From an uncultured Clostridia bacterium (GTDB taxonomy: Bacteria; Bacillota; Clostridia; Oscillospirales; CAG-272): DNA of 41,759 nt. The DNA is taken from contig CALWJW010000009.1 of the NCBI GenBank assembly GCA_944381095.1, positions 1 to 41,759 on the forward strand, read 5' to 3'. Below are positions 26,726-34,299 of the stretch, in pieces. Every line of letters begins with the position of its first letter. Position 1 is the stretch's first letter. The translations under genes and the position numbers were made by a program. The notes below the pieces were generated by a model that was not told where the DNA came from, searched no databases, and saw only the letters and a list, made by a program, of their open reading frames with translations.

Positions 26726-27310
26726 TCAAGAGTACGTTGATATTATTCCGCGTGCTACGTCGGTTTTCGTCACGCATCTGTCCATTGCCTGCTTTTCTAT
26801 ATAACGGTGTGCGTCGGCTTCGGTCATTTTCAGATTTTCTATCAGCAGCCATTTTGCCCTGTTCACCGTTCTTATCTCTTCCATCTTTTCATTTAATGAC
26901 ATACTTTTCTTTTCGAGGCTCCTCAGCCTTTCGCGTACGGCTCCCATTATTCTGAGAACCTGCGTCATTACAGCTTTGCTTACCGGTTTCGGCAGAGTTA
27001 TTACTCCGTAATCAGTCACCTTTTCGTAAACTCCTTCATAAATTTCATTTCGAACCATCAGAAGTATTACGCTCCGGTTTCCGGCTGAAACGTCGGTTGC
27101 AAATTTGGATCCGAAGTCATCCGGAAGCGGCGAGTTTATTATTATCAGATCGAAGGTCGCTTCCTGAATTTTTCTTTTTGCTTCGCTGACGCTCCGAACA
27201 GTAAAAACCGGAAAAAAAGAACCGCTGTCCAGAAATTCAGTCATGGAGGATATGAAGCTTTCGCTTGAAGAAACCACAAGTACGCTGTATATGTGTTCAC
27301 GCAGCGACAT
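26726..27310 (-). CDS. ANTAR-domain antiterminator with a degenerate receiver domain (NitR-like)
   Basis: The 194-residue regulator has a response-regulator receiver fold (about 8-122), a coiled-coil linker (about 123-150) and an ANTAR RNA-binding domain (about 140-192; NRAKWLLIENLKMTEADAH, IEKQAMDRCVTKTDVARGI). The receiver lacks the phosphorylation machinery: the acidic pair is Ser-Ser (VVSSSES at 12-18) and the acceptor Asp is Asn59 in DLIIINSPLP, while Lys108 in TLPKPVS is kept. ANTAR proteins bind hexaloop hairpins in leaders and prevent terminators from forming. The GSIII leader begins 110 bases downstream. The relative NitR of solventogenic clostridia lies next to glnA. AGGAGG lies 10 bases before the ATG; a nearer in-frame ATG is not used. 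No histidine kinase is adjacent. Confidence 0.88.
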   Translation of the reverse strand: MSLREHIYSVLVVSSSESFISSMTEFLDSGSFFPVFTVRSVSEAKRKIQEATFDLIIINSPLPDDFGSKFATDVSAGNRSVILLMVRNEIYEGVYEKVTDYGVITLPKPVSKAVMTQVLRIMGAVRERLRSLEKKSMSLNEKMEEIRTVNRAKWLLIENLKMTEADAHRYIEKQAMDRCVTKTDVARGIISTYS

Positions 27311-27577
27311 AACTTTTCATCCTCCTATCGTTTACCTTCATACCCACATTTGACCTTCATTGAAACGGCTGCCTTCCGGCAATAGCCGATCTTATTTTTC
27401 CGATGTATCTGCAATGCTGCGTTTTTCAGGCAGATCCGGCTGACATTATAAACTCTGCCTCAACAGACAGTCTTCTGTAAAAATTCTGTCAGACGCCGCC
27501 GGATTCAATTGCAGCGTCCCGATCAGCTGTACGACATAGGCTCCGATTCCGCACACCCGATCATCGTACATTAACGC

Positions 27578-28795
27578 TCAGCGCTTTGTGTTACAGTAGG
27601 CGTTTAAAATCAGATCGCAGAAATGCTTTCTGACAAATTCGCTTTTTCCCGCTATTTCTGCCGCCTGCGCCAGTGTAAGCGGGAGTTGTCTGTACTTCCG
27701 GCAGACTTCTTTTCCCGCCGTAAACAAATTCAAGTCAGTCGGATCCGGCAACTTTGCTTTGCCGTTTATGCCCTCAGCCGCTGCATATATTACCGCCGCA
27801 AACGCCAGATAAGGATTTGCACCCGGATCAGGAGAACGAAGCTCCGCTCTTCTCAGCCCGCCGGTCGTAGCCGGAACACGTATCAGCTGAGATCTGTTCT
27901 CACAGGACCACGAAATGTAAAGCGGAGCCTTGCTGTGACCGAATCTTCTGTACGAGTCCTCAGTCGGGTTAAGAAACACAGTGATATCCGCGACTCTGTC
28001 AAGAATTCCCGCTATCGCATATTTAAGCTTTTCTCCGTCGCCGTCGTTTTTGAGCGAAATATTTATATGGAATCCGTTTCCGGGGAGATCTTCAAGCGGT
28101 TTCGGAGAAAAATCAGCCCAGAGTCCGTTGCGCTGCGCTATCGCTTGGACTACCGAGCGGAAAGTCACAGCGTTGTCGGCGGCGATTATCGGGTCTGAGT
28201 ATCTGAAATCTATTTCATTCTGACCCGGTCCCTCCTCGTGATGTGAGCTTTCCGGATAAATTCCCATCTGCTCAAGTGTAAGACATATTTCCCGACGGAC
28301 ATTTTCTCCCTTATCATCGGGAGCTATATCCATATAGCCCGCCTGGTCGTACGGCTCTCTTGTCTTATAACCGTTGTGATCTGTCTTGAACAGGTAAAAT
28401 TCCATTTCCGCCCCGAATCTGAATTCAAGCCCGGATTCTCTTGCTTCGGCGCAAGCGCGTCTGAGTATGTTTCTCGTGTCACCCTCAAACGGCTCTCCGG
28501 AGGGTGTGTTTATATCACAGAACATCCTTATGACTCTGCCATGCTCAGGTCGCCACGGCAGAAGTGCAAGAGTAGATGCGCAAGGACGCAGGAATAAATC
28601 CGAATGGACCTCATCTCCGAAGCCCGGTATTGCCGACGCGTCTATCGCTATTCCTTCCTCAAATGCCCTTTCAAGTTCACCGGGCATTATCGAAATATTC
28701 CTGTGTTTGCCGTAAACATCACAGAATGCGAGCCTTATGAACTTCACATCTTCTTCATTTACGTACTGCATTATTTCCTTTGCAGAATAATTCAT
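27578..28795 (-). CDS. glnA: Short type I glutamine synthetase (GSI-family)
   Basis: The 405-residue GSI-family protein has the main active-site blocks: FRFGAEMEFYLF, EGPGQNEIDFRY, GNGFHINISL, NPTEDSYRRFG, NRSQLIRVP and RAELRSPDPGANPYLAFA. Usual GSI enzymes have about 440-470 residues; this one ends at FVRKHFCDLILNAYCNTKR, without the final stretch (about 20-30 residues with WELxRY) of standard enzymes. The stop is clean and no frameshifted continuation is visible. It is the sixth gene of the split-GOGAT unit, 24 bases after the GXGXG subunit gene. It may be a true second glutamine synthetase or a gamma-glutamyl-amine ligase-type relative; the operon favours glutamine synthesis. The 267 bases after it hold no clear terminator or strong promoter for the ANTAR gene. 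Confidence 0.88.
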   Translation of the reverse strand: MNYSAKEIMQYVNEEDVKFIRLAFCDVYGKHRNISIMPGELERAFEEGIAIDASAIPGFGDEVHSDLFLRPCASTLALLPWRPEHGRVIRMFCDINTPSGEPFEGDTRNILRRACAEARESGLEFRFGAEMEFYLFKTDHNGYKTREPYDQAGYMDIAPDDKGENVRREICLTLEQMGIYPESSHHEEGPGQNEIDFRYSDPIIAADNAVTFRSVVQAIAQRNGLWADFSPKPLEDLPGNGFHINISLKNDGDGEKLKYAIAGILDRVADITVFLNPTEDSYRRFGHSKAPLYISWSCENRSQLIRVPATTGGLRRAELRSPDPGANPYLAFAAVIYAAAEGINGKAKLPDPTDLNLFTAGKEVCRKYRQLPLTLAQAAEIAGKSEFVRKHFCDLILNAYCNTKR

Positions 28796-28819
28796 TTCGT
28801 TACCGCCTTATTTTTACTT

Positions 28820-29539
28820 TCAGTTAGCTACATAGAGCTGTTTATAAGGATTTGAACTGTCCGGTGTTATCACCGTATATTGCTGACTCTTAATCATGTT
28901 CCGGTCAAGTCCGAAAATTCCACAGTATTCGTCAAGATATGTCTCTATTTCACTCATATCGGTTTCTGTGGCTTTTCTTGAGCTTACCTGAGCCGGCAAC
29001 CTGATCCCCTCGCAATCACCGCGAAGATATACCTTGCCGCCGTGCATTCCGGTACACGGAAAATTCCCGACCGTCTTTTTCCCGCCGGTTTCGAGTCCCA
29101 GCACGATGATTATTCCGCCTGCCTGGTATTCCCCGAGGAAGCTTCCGCATCTTCCGCCGATGATCATCACAGGCACCTTTTCATGATATTCCTTCATGTG
29201 GATTCCCGCACGGTATCCGGCATTGTTGCGGACGTATATCTTTCCTCCGCGCATGGCATAGCCTGCTGCGTCTCCCACGCTTCCGTGTATAACTATCTTA
29301 CCGTCGTTCATAGTGTCGCCGACCGCATCCTGGGCGTTTGCATTGACGGTGATCTCAGCACCGTTGAGATAAGCTCCGAGTGCGTTTCCCGGAACACCGT
29401 CTATCGTTATCCTGCGGTCCTTCATACCGGCAGCAATAAACCTCTCGCCGCAACACCCGACGATATGACAGTCTTCTTGCGCTTTCCTTATTTTTTCGTT
29501 GAGCAGTCTGAAGTCATGCTCCTTTGCATCAAGTAACAT
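28820..29539 (-). CDS. Glutamate synthase GXGXG subunit (GltB3-type)
   Basis: The 239-residue stand-alone version of the C-terminal beta-helix domain of glutamate synthase also resembles FwdC/FmdC. It shows the repeated G-x-x-G-x-x-x-G turns typical of this helix (VPGNALGAYLNGAEITV, NAQDAVGDTMNDGKIVI, GSVGDAAGYAMRGGKIYV), and AGGIIIVLGL with GNFPCTGMHGGKVYLRG at the end. In fused GltB this domain supports the ammonia channel. It starts 2 bases after the FAD/NAD(P) oxidoreductase gene, so it is translationally coupled to it. It works with the amidotransferase and FMN subunits encoded upstream. Confidence 0.92.
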   Translation of the reverse strand: MLLDAKEHDFRLLNEKIRKAQEDCHIVGCCGERFIAAGMKDRRITIDGVPGNALGAYLNGAEITVNANAQDAVGDTMNDGKIVIHGSVGDAAGYAMRGGKIYVRNNAGYRAGIHMKEYHEKVPVMIIGGRCGSFLGEYQAGGIIIVLGLETGGKKTVGNFPCTGMHGGKVYLRGDCEGIRLPAQVSSRKATETDMSEIETYLDEYCGIFGLDRNMIKSQQYTVITPDSSNPYKQLYVAN

Positions 29540-29541
29540 AA

Positions 29542-30789
29542 TTATACCACACCTCCGAAAATTTTTCTACGGTTTTCCGAAGAAAAACCCGTATAATCCG
29601 AATTTTTTTTAAGCAGTTCAAAATCCACTTCCGAAATCGGCTGACGGTTTCTTATAAGTGCAGTGAAAATCCCCGCTCTCTCCGTCTTCCCCACAAATAT
29701 AAATCCCCTGAGAAATCCGTCTTTCAGGTAAAATTTTCTTATTCCGTTTTCATAACGGAGAGTTACTGTTTTACCGCCTTCCGCTTCCGTAAAATATGTA
29801 CCTGCGGTCATTATGTGCATACCGAAAAAACCTATTGAGTTCATCGGTATCTCATTTTCGAGGGTTTCGGAGCCGCCTGCCATATTTATTCCCGCGCACT
29901 TTCCCTGCATATACGCGCTCGGCAACAATGCCATGACCTTTTTCTGTCCGCTCGAAATATCGGTGCTTTCGGTGCAGTCTCCTGCGGCATATATATCCTC
30001 GGCATCGGTTTTCATTTTGTTATCGACTGTAACTCCGCGTCCGATTTTCGCCTCAGTGTCACGCATCAGCACAGTATCTGCCCTCACTCCCACTGCCGTT
30101 ACAAGCACGTCAAATTCCACTGTCCTTCCGCTTTTCATGGTTGCCCTGTTTTCGTCAAACTCTTCAACTGTGTCACCAAGCATGAATTCCGTTCCGTGTT
30201 TTTCCATATGCTTCATCACGGGAGCGGCGCATTCCTCGTCAAGTATACTTGAAAGTATCCTGTCAGCAAGATCGCAGACTGTTATATCTGCTACTCTGTC
30301 AGCCAATCCTTCGGCGCATTTCAGACCTATAAGTCCGGCCCCGACTATCAGTACACGGCTCTTTTCACTCACCGCTTTTTCTATCGCAAGCATATCGTCG
30401 ACAGTCATGAACGAAAATTTGTTCTTTACCTTTTCGATGCCACGCATAGGCGGCAGAAAAGGGACCGAACCGGTTGCCAGACACGCTTTTGTATAGCTTA
30501 TTTTACTTCCGTCCGAAAGATGTGCCGTATGTTCCTTTTCGTCAAGTTTTACCACTGATTTTCCGTAAATAACTTCGCATTTCATATCGCGGTAAAAGCT
30601 TTCCCTGCGATACATCATTTTTTTCAGGTCGGTCTTTCCTTCAAGGTAATACGAGATGAGCGGTCGGCAGTACACTGGATGATTTTCTTTTGACACAACG
30701 GTTATTTTCCCTTCGGCGTCTCTTTCCCTTACACCTTCGATACAACCCGCCGCAGCTATTCCGTTGCCTATTATAAGATAACTCTGCAT
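29542..30789 (-). CDS. FAD/NAD(P)-dependent oxidoreductase of the split glutamate synthase
   Basis: The 415-residue pyridine-nucleotide disulfide oxidoreductase-type flavoprotein has an FAD site at the N-terminus (YLIIGNGIAAAGCIEGVRE), a central NAD(P) Rossmann motif (RVLIVGAGLIGLKCAEGLAD), and the FAD-closing DIYAAGDCTES at about 275. No redox-active CxxC pair is visible. By position it should pass electrons from NAD(P)H through the adjacent four-cluster ferredoxin to the synthase subunit, in place of GltD. An in-frame GTG at 30798 overlaps the ferredoxin stop, but GAGAGGTG sits at proper distance from the ATG at 30789, which I chose. Confidence 0.88.
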   Translation of the reverse strand: MQSYLIIGNGIAAAGCIEGVRERDAEGKITVVSKENHPVYCRPLISYYLEGKTDLKKMMYRRESFYRDMKCEVIYGKSVVKLDEKEHTAHLSDGSKISYTKACLATGSVPFLPPMRGIEKVKNKFSFMTVDDMLAIEKAVSEKSRVLIVGAGLIGLKCAEGLADRVADITVCDLADRILSSILDEECAAPVMKHMEKHGTEFMLGDTVEEFDENRATMKSGRTVEFDVLVTAVGVRADTVLMRDTEAKIGRGVTVDNKMKTDAEDIYAAGDCTESTDISSGQKKVMALLPSAYMQGKCAGINMAGGSETLENEIPMNSIGFFGMHIMTAGTYFTEAEGGKTVTLRYENGIRKFYLKDGFLRGFIFVGKTERAGIFTALIRNRQPISEVDFELLKKNSDYTGFSSENRRKIFGGVV

Positions 30790-30794
30790 TATGC

Positions 30795-31223
30795 TCACCT
30801 CTCTTCAAAAACTATCGCTCTGTTCGGGCAGCCTTCAACGCACGCAGGCGTGCCATGCGAATTCGTTGTACACAATTCGCACTTTGTTGCAACACCTTCA
30901 TCGCTTTCTCTGACCGCTCCGTAAGGGCAGACTAACACGCAGGTCAGGCATCCGACACATTTTGATTTATCTATTACTACAACAGAATTTTCATAGTGCA
31001 ACGCACCCGCAATACAGCTTTTCACACAGATCGCATCTTCACAGTGACGGCATGACACGGCAAAATGAACATCGTCTTTATCACAGACAGAAATTCTCGG
31101 CTCAATCTTTTTACCTTTGAGAGCTTTGACCATATCCGGTTCTCCCGAATTGGCGTATGCACAGTTGTATTCACACAAATGACATCCCAGACACCATTCT
31201 TCGTTCACATAAACCTGCTTCAT
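30795..31223 (-). CDS. Four-cluster ferredoxin-like electron-transfer subunit
   Basis: The 142-residue protein is of the HycB/CooF/DmsB type. Sixteen cysteines fall in four groups: CLGCHLCEYNC, CRHCEDAICVKSC, CVGCLTCVLVCP and CELC...CVEGCP, enough for four [4Fe-4S] clusters. It is cytoplasmic, with no signal sequence. It probably shuttles electrons between the FAD/NAD(P) oxidoreductase gene product (5 bases downstream) and the FMN/FeS synthase subunit (upstream). GGAGAAAAAAG decides the ATG at 31223 over an in-frame upstream start at 31247. The 148 bases before it contain a GTTACG/CGTAAC inverted repeat but no clear terminator. Confidence 0.9.
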   Translation of the reverse strand: MKQVYVNEEWCLGCHLCEYNCAYANSGEPDMVKALKGKKIEPRISVCDKDDVHFAVSCRHCEDAICVKSCIAGALHYENSVVVIDKSKCVGCLTCVLVCPYGAVRESDEGVATKCELCTTNSHGTPACVEGCPNRAIVFEER

Positions 31224-31371
31224 CTTTTTTCTCCATATCTGATTCAAATTTCACCTGATATTATCATTAGAGCAACTCGATTCCCGTTACGCAGAAAATC
31301 CGTTTTTTCACCGTAACCTAACCCTGCTCCAAACGCAGATTCGTTAAGCCTTTTTCCGACAGCTTACCGGC

Positions 31372-32877
31372 TTATTCGCCGGCATGCGCTATTCCGAGGA
31401 TACTGAGTTCTTTTTCGGTCAGACCTATTCCGCGCAGCATAAGACGGTTACCTTTCAGAGCTTCAATTGAGTTTATTCCCATGCCTCCCATCAGCTCCTT
31501 TATCTCATGATTCCAAGCCCTCATCACATTTATAAGTCTCTGACTGCCGATCTCAGGGTTCAGACGCTTTACCAGCTCCGGATTCTGTGTCGCTATTCCC
31601 CAGTTGCATTTTCCGCTCTGGCAGGTTCGGCACAGGTGACACCCGAGAGCCAGTAATGCCGCCGTAGCTACATAACACGCGTCCGCGCCGAGCGCAATTG
31701 CCTTCACCACGTCAGCCGAGCTTCTGATACTTCCTCCGACCACCAGAGAAACGTTTCCTCTGATACCTTCATCCCGTAGTCTCTTGTCTACCGCCGCAAG
31801 CGCGAGCTCTATCGGGATGCCGACATTGTCACGGATCCTTGTAGGAGCAGCTCCGGTTCCTCCCCTGAATCCGTCGATCGCTATTATATCCGCGCCGCTT
31901 CTCGCAATTCCGCTTGCTATCGCGGCTATGTTATGCACCGCGGCGACCTTTACTATGACCGGTTTTTTGTATTCCGTCGCCTCTTTAAGCGAATAGACAA
32001 GCTGTCTCAGATCCTCTATTGAATAAATGTCATGATGAGGTGCCGGTGAAATGGCGTCCGACCCCTCCGGGATCATTCTCGTTCTCGATACATCACCGAC
32101 TATTTTTGCACCCGGCAGATGTCCGCCTATTCCCGGCTTTGCTCCCTGACCCATTTTTATCTCAACCGCCGCACCGGCTTCGAGGTAATCCTTATGTACC
32201 CCGAATCTTCCCGACGCCACCTGTACTATCGTGTTTGGTCCGTAACAGTAGAAATCCTCGTGCAGTCCGCCTTCTCCGGTGTTATACATTATTCCGAGTT
32301 CGGTCGCCGCAAGCGCAAGAGACTTGTGAGCGTTATAGCTTATAGAACCGTAGCTCATTGCCGAAAACATTACAGGCATTGACAGTTCAAGCTGCGGCGG
32401 AAGATCGCATATGATTTCGCCGTTTGCATCTTTTTTTATCTCTCCGTTTTTCCTTCCGAGGAAGACCTTTGTCTCCATCGGTTCACGGAGCGGATCTATC
32501 GAAGGATTTGTGACCTGTGAAGCGTTTATAAGTATCTTATCCCAATATACCGGCATAGGCTTGGGATTTCCCATAGACGACAGAAGCACTCCCGCGCTTC
32601 CCGCCTGCTTGTATATTTCCTTCACTGTTTCGTCCTGCCAGTTGGCGTTTTCTCTGAGTCTGCAATCGCTTTTCACGATTTTCAGCGCTCTTGTCGGGCA
32701 GAGCGAAACGCATCTCTGGCAGTTCACGCACTGCGACTCATCACTGATCATTACCTTTCCGTCCGGATCGTAGCTGTGAACTCCGTTTGCGCACTGTCTT
32801 TCGCACACTCTGCACGCTATGCACCTTTTCTCGTTTCTCACTACCTCAAATTCCGGATAAACATACTGTATACTCAT
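31372..32877 (-). CDS. Glutamate synthase FMN/FeS subunit with N-terminal ferredoxin domain (GltB2-type)
   Basis: The 501-residue central synthase subunit reduces 2-oxoglutarate plus ammonia to glutamate. Two [4Fe-4S] motifs lie at the N-terminus (CIACRVCERQC, CVNCQRCVSLCP). The FMN-binding TIM barrel carries SAMSYGSISYNAHKSLA, EIKMGQGAKPGIGGHLPG, SPAPHHDIYSIEDL and DGFRGGTGAAP. The cysteine cluster LGCHLCRTCQSGKCNWGIATQ corresponds to the 3Fe-4S site of GltB. This split form is typical of archaea and of clostridia. Its ATG overlaps the stop of the amidotransferase gene by 4 bases (ATGA); an upstream in-frame start at 32901 lacks a ribosome binding site. Confidence 0.95.
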   Translation of the reverse strand: MSIQYVYPEFEVVRNEKRCIACRVCERQCANGVHSYDPDGKVMISDESQCVNCQRCVSLCPTRALKIVKSDCRLRENANWQDETVKEIYKQAGSAGVLLSSMGNPKPMPVYWDKILINASQVTNPSIDPLREPMETKVFLGRKNGEIKKDANGEIICDLPPQLELSMPVMFSAMSYGSISYNAHKSLALAATELGIMYNTGEGGLHEDFYCYGPNTIVQVASGRFGVHKDYLEAGAAVEIKMGQGAKPGIGGHLPGAKIVGDVSRTRMIPEGSDAISPAPHHDIYSIEDLRQLVYSLKEATEYKKPVIVKVAAVHNIAAIASGIARSGADIIAIDGFRGGTGAAPTRIRDNVGIPIELALAAVDKRLRDEGIRGNVSLVVGGSIRSSADVVKAIALGADACYVATAALLALGCHLCRTCQSGKCNWGIATQNPELVKRLNPEIGSQRLINVMRAWNHEIKELMGGMGINSIEALKGNRLMLRGIGLTEKELSILGIAHAGE

Positions 32878-33971
32878 TGGTTGCCACCGTCCTTCAGACA
32901 AATTATAACGGGCTCTCCGCCAGCCGGAGCATATATGTTTTCCGCATCCGGCTCCATAACCCGTATTGCCGCCTCTTCGCTCGCTATATAGACCATGTCG
33001 TCCTTCTCTCCGACCACCATTGAACGCAGTTTCAGTCTGTCGTTGAGTGCCATAAGTCCGCCGTCAAATCCGAAAACTATCGAAAACGGCCCGGTAATAA
33101 GCAGGCTGCTGAAAACCGTGCGAAGATATTTCAGTTTCTGCTTTTCTTTTCCGTCCGGCATTGAGTTTATAGTGGACCAGAACGGGGCCGCTATCACTGC
33201 GGCGGCATCCCTGAGCGAAAGCCCGCGGTTTCTCAGCAGATAATCCATTATGTAAGTTATCACCTCGGTATCTGTCTGCAGCGTACATTTATAACCGAAC
33301 ATTTCTATAAATCTGCGGTTTGCGTCGTACGACGATATCTCACCGTTATGAACCACCGAGTAATCAAGCAAGGTAAACGGATGCGCGCCGCCCCACCAGC
33401 CGGGAGTGTTTGTCGGATATCTTCCGTGCGCAGTCCATGAGTAACCCTCGTAATCGTCGAGCCGGTAAAAAACTCCTACGTCCTCCGGGAATCCGACCGC
33501 TTTGAAAGCGCCCATATTTTTGCCGCTTGAAAAAACGTACGCACCGTTCATTTCGGTATTTATCTTCATAACGGTACGGGCAACAAATTCCTTTTCGTCA
33601 AGCTGAAGCGAAAGAAGTACTGATTTCAAAGGAGTCACGAAATATCTCCAGATGATCGGTTCATCGGTTATCGCCGGTATCTTTCTTGTGGGAATTATTT
33701 CGGATCTGACTATCTCAAAGCCTTCTCTCAGATATTTTTCGCAGTTCTTTCTTGTATCTCTGTCGTTGAAAAACAGATGAAACGCATAAAAATCCTTGTA
33801 ATCCGGGTATATTCCGTATGCGGCAAACCCTCCGCCGAGCCCGTTTGAACGGTCATGCATGGGTTTCATTGCCTCAATTATCTTTTCGCCGCTTACTTTA
33901 TTTCCTTCCTTTGAGATCATAGCCGCTATCGCACAGCCGGAAGGGATTCTTACCTGACCTTCTACATTCAT
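32874..33971 (-). CDS. Glutamate synthase amidotransferase subunit (class II, GltB1/GlxB-type)
   Basis: The 365-residue class II glutamine amidotransferase hydrolyses glutamine and supplies ammonia to the synthase subunit. The nucleophile is most likely Cys13 in RIPSGCAIAAMIS, exposed after removal of a 12-residue leader. Other class II landmarks are HDRSNGLGGGFAAYG, AHGRYPTNTPGWWGGAHPF, and VVHNGEISSYDANR with the Asn/Gly oxyanion residues. The open frame extends to 34100, but that extension lies over the leader and promoter; GAGAAAGG ahead of the ATG at 33971 decides the start. It is the first gene of the GOGAT-GSI unit. Confidence 0.92.
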   Translation of the reverse strand: MNVEGQVRIPSGCAIAAMISKEGNKVSGEKIIEAMKPMHDRSNGLGGGFAAYGIYPDYKDFYAFHLFFNDRDTRKNCEKYLREGFEIVRSEIIPTRKIPAITDEPIIWRYFVTPLKSVLLSLQLDEKEFVARTVMKINTEMNGAYVFSSGKNMGAFKAVGFPEDVGVFYRLDDYEGYSWTAHGRYPTNTPGWWGGAHPFTLLDYSVVHNGEISSYDANRRFIEMFGYKCTLQTDTEVITYIMDYLLRNRGLSLRDAAAVIAAPFWSTINSMPDGKEKQKLKYLRTVFSSLLITGPFSIVFGFDGGLMALNDRLKLRSMVVGEKDDMVYIASEEAAIRVMEPDAENIYAPAGGEPVIICLKDGGNQ

Positions 33972-33990
33972 AACCAGTTTCCTTTCTCCG

Positions 33991-34060
33991 GAAAATAAGA
34001 AAAGCAAAGACATTCTTTCAGAGCGGATAAATATTCCGCTGCCAAATGAACGTCTTTGCT
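33991..34060 (-). terminator. Leader terminator T3 of the split-GOGAT unit
   Basis: AGCAAAGACGUUC (minus strand 34060-34048) pairs with GAAUGUCUUUGCU (34015-34003) over 13 bp with one G-U, and UUUCUUAUUUU follows. Inside it is a second stem, AGCGGA/UCCGCU (34040-34035 with 34027-34022). The structure ends about 20 bases before the ATG at 33971. Confidence 0.75.
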
Positions 34061-34064
34061 CACT
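34045..34064 (-). promoter_or_regulatory. ANTAR-type hexaloop hairpin P3
   Basis: AGUGAGC (34064-34058), loop AAAGAC (34057-34052) and GUUCAUU (34051-34045) form a 7-bp stem with two G-U pairs and a hexaloop identical to that of P1 in the GSIII leader. It overlaps the 5' arm of T3, so it can act as an antiterminator. Confidence 0.55.
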
Positions 34065-34071
34065 ATCGGGT

Positions 34072-34100
34072 ATTATACACCAACATTTTTGTTTTGTCAA
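34072..34100 (-). promoter_or_regulatory. Promoter of the split-GOGAT/GSI unit
   Basis: TTGACA (complement of 34095-34100), a 17-base spacer and TATAAT (complement of 34072-34077) form a perfect consensus promoter. The bases before the -10 (GGTG) match those of the GSIII promoter. The start near 34065 coincides with the first base of hairpin P3. Confidence 0.88.
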
Positions 34101-34158
34101 GTGGGAAAAATAAATTTTTTACCAAACCTGATCTCGTACCTTAAAAATTGATACTGCA

Positions 34159-34194
34159 TTTACCGGTCTGATAAAATTTTGTATTTTACCGGTC
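34159..34194. repeat. Direct repeat of TTTACCGGTC with ACCGGT palindromes
   Basis: Two identical 10-bp copies (34159-34168 and 34185-34194), spaced 26 bases start to start, each contain the palindrome ACCGGT. They lie 60-95 bases upstream of the -35 of the GOGAT promoter, where an activator could bind. No regulator can be named. Confidence 0.45.
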
Positions 34195-34299
34195 GATTTG
34201 CAAACAAGTAACTTATCCGGCATTATTTTGCATCAAAAATCCTCTCATTTTGCAATATCTGCTGTTGTCGTATGAAAAATACCGGCATGATATTTTTTA

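Noticed and set aside
27311..27577. TATAAT on the minus strand as a promoter for the ANTAR gene
   Set aside because: A TATAAT is present, but no acceptable -35 is found at 16-18 bases.
29813..30496. Plus-strand frame of 227 codons
   Set aside because: Ser/Ile/Pro-rich shadow opposite the FAD/NAD(P) oxidoreductase gene.
33972..34100. N-terminal extension of the GOGAT amidotransferase gene to 34100
   Set aside because: It would start inside the -35 box of the promoter and cover the leader terminator.
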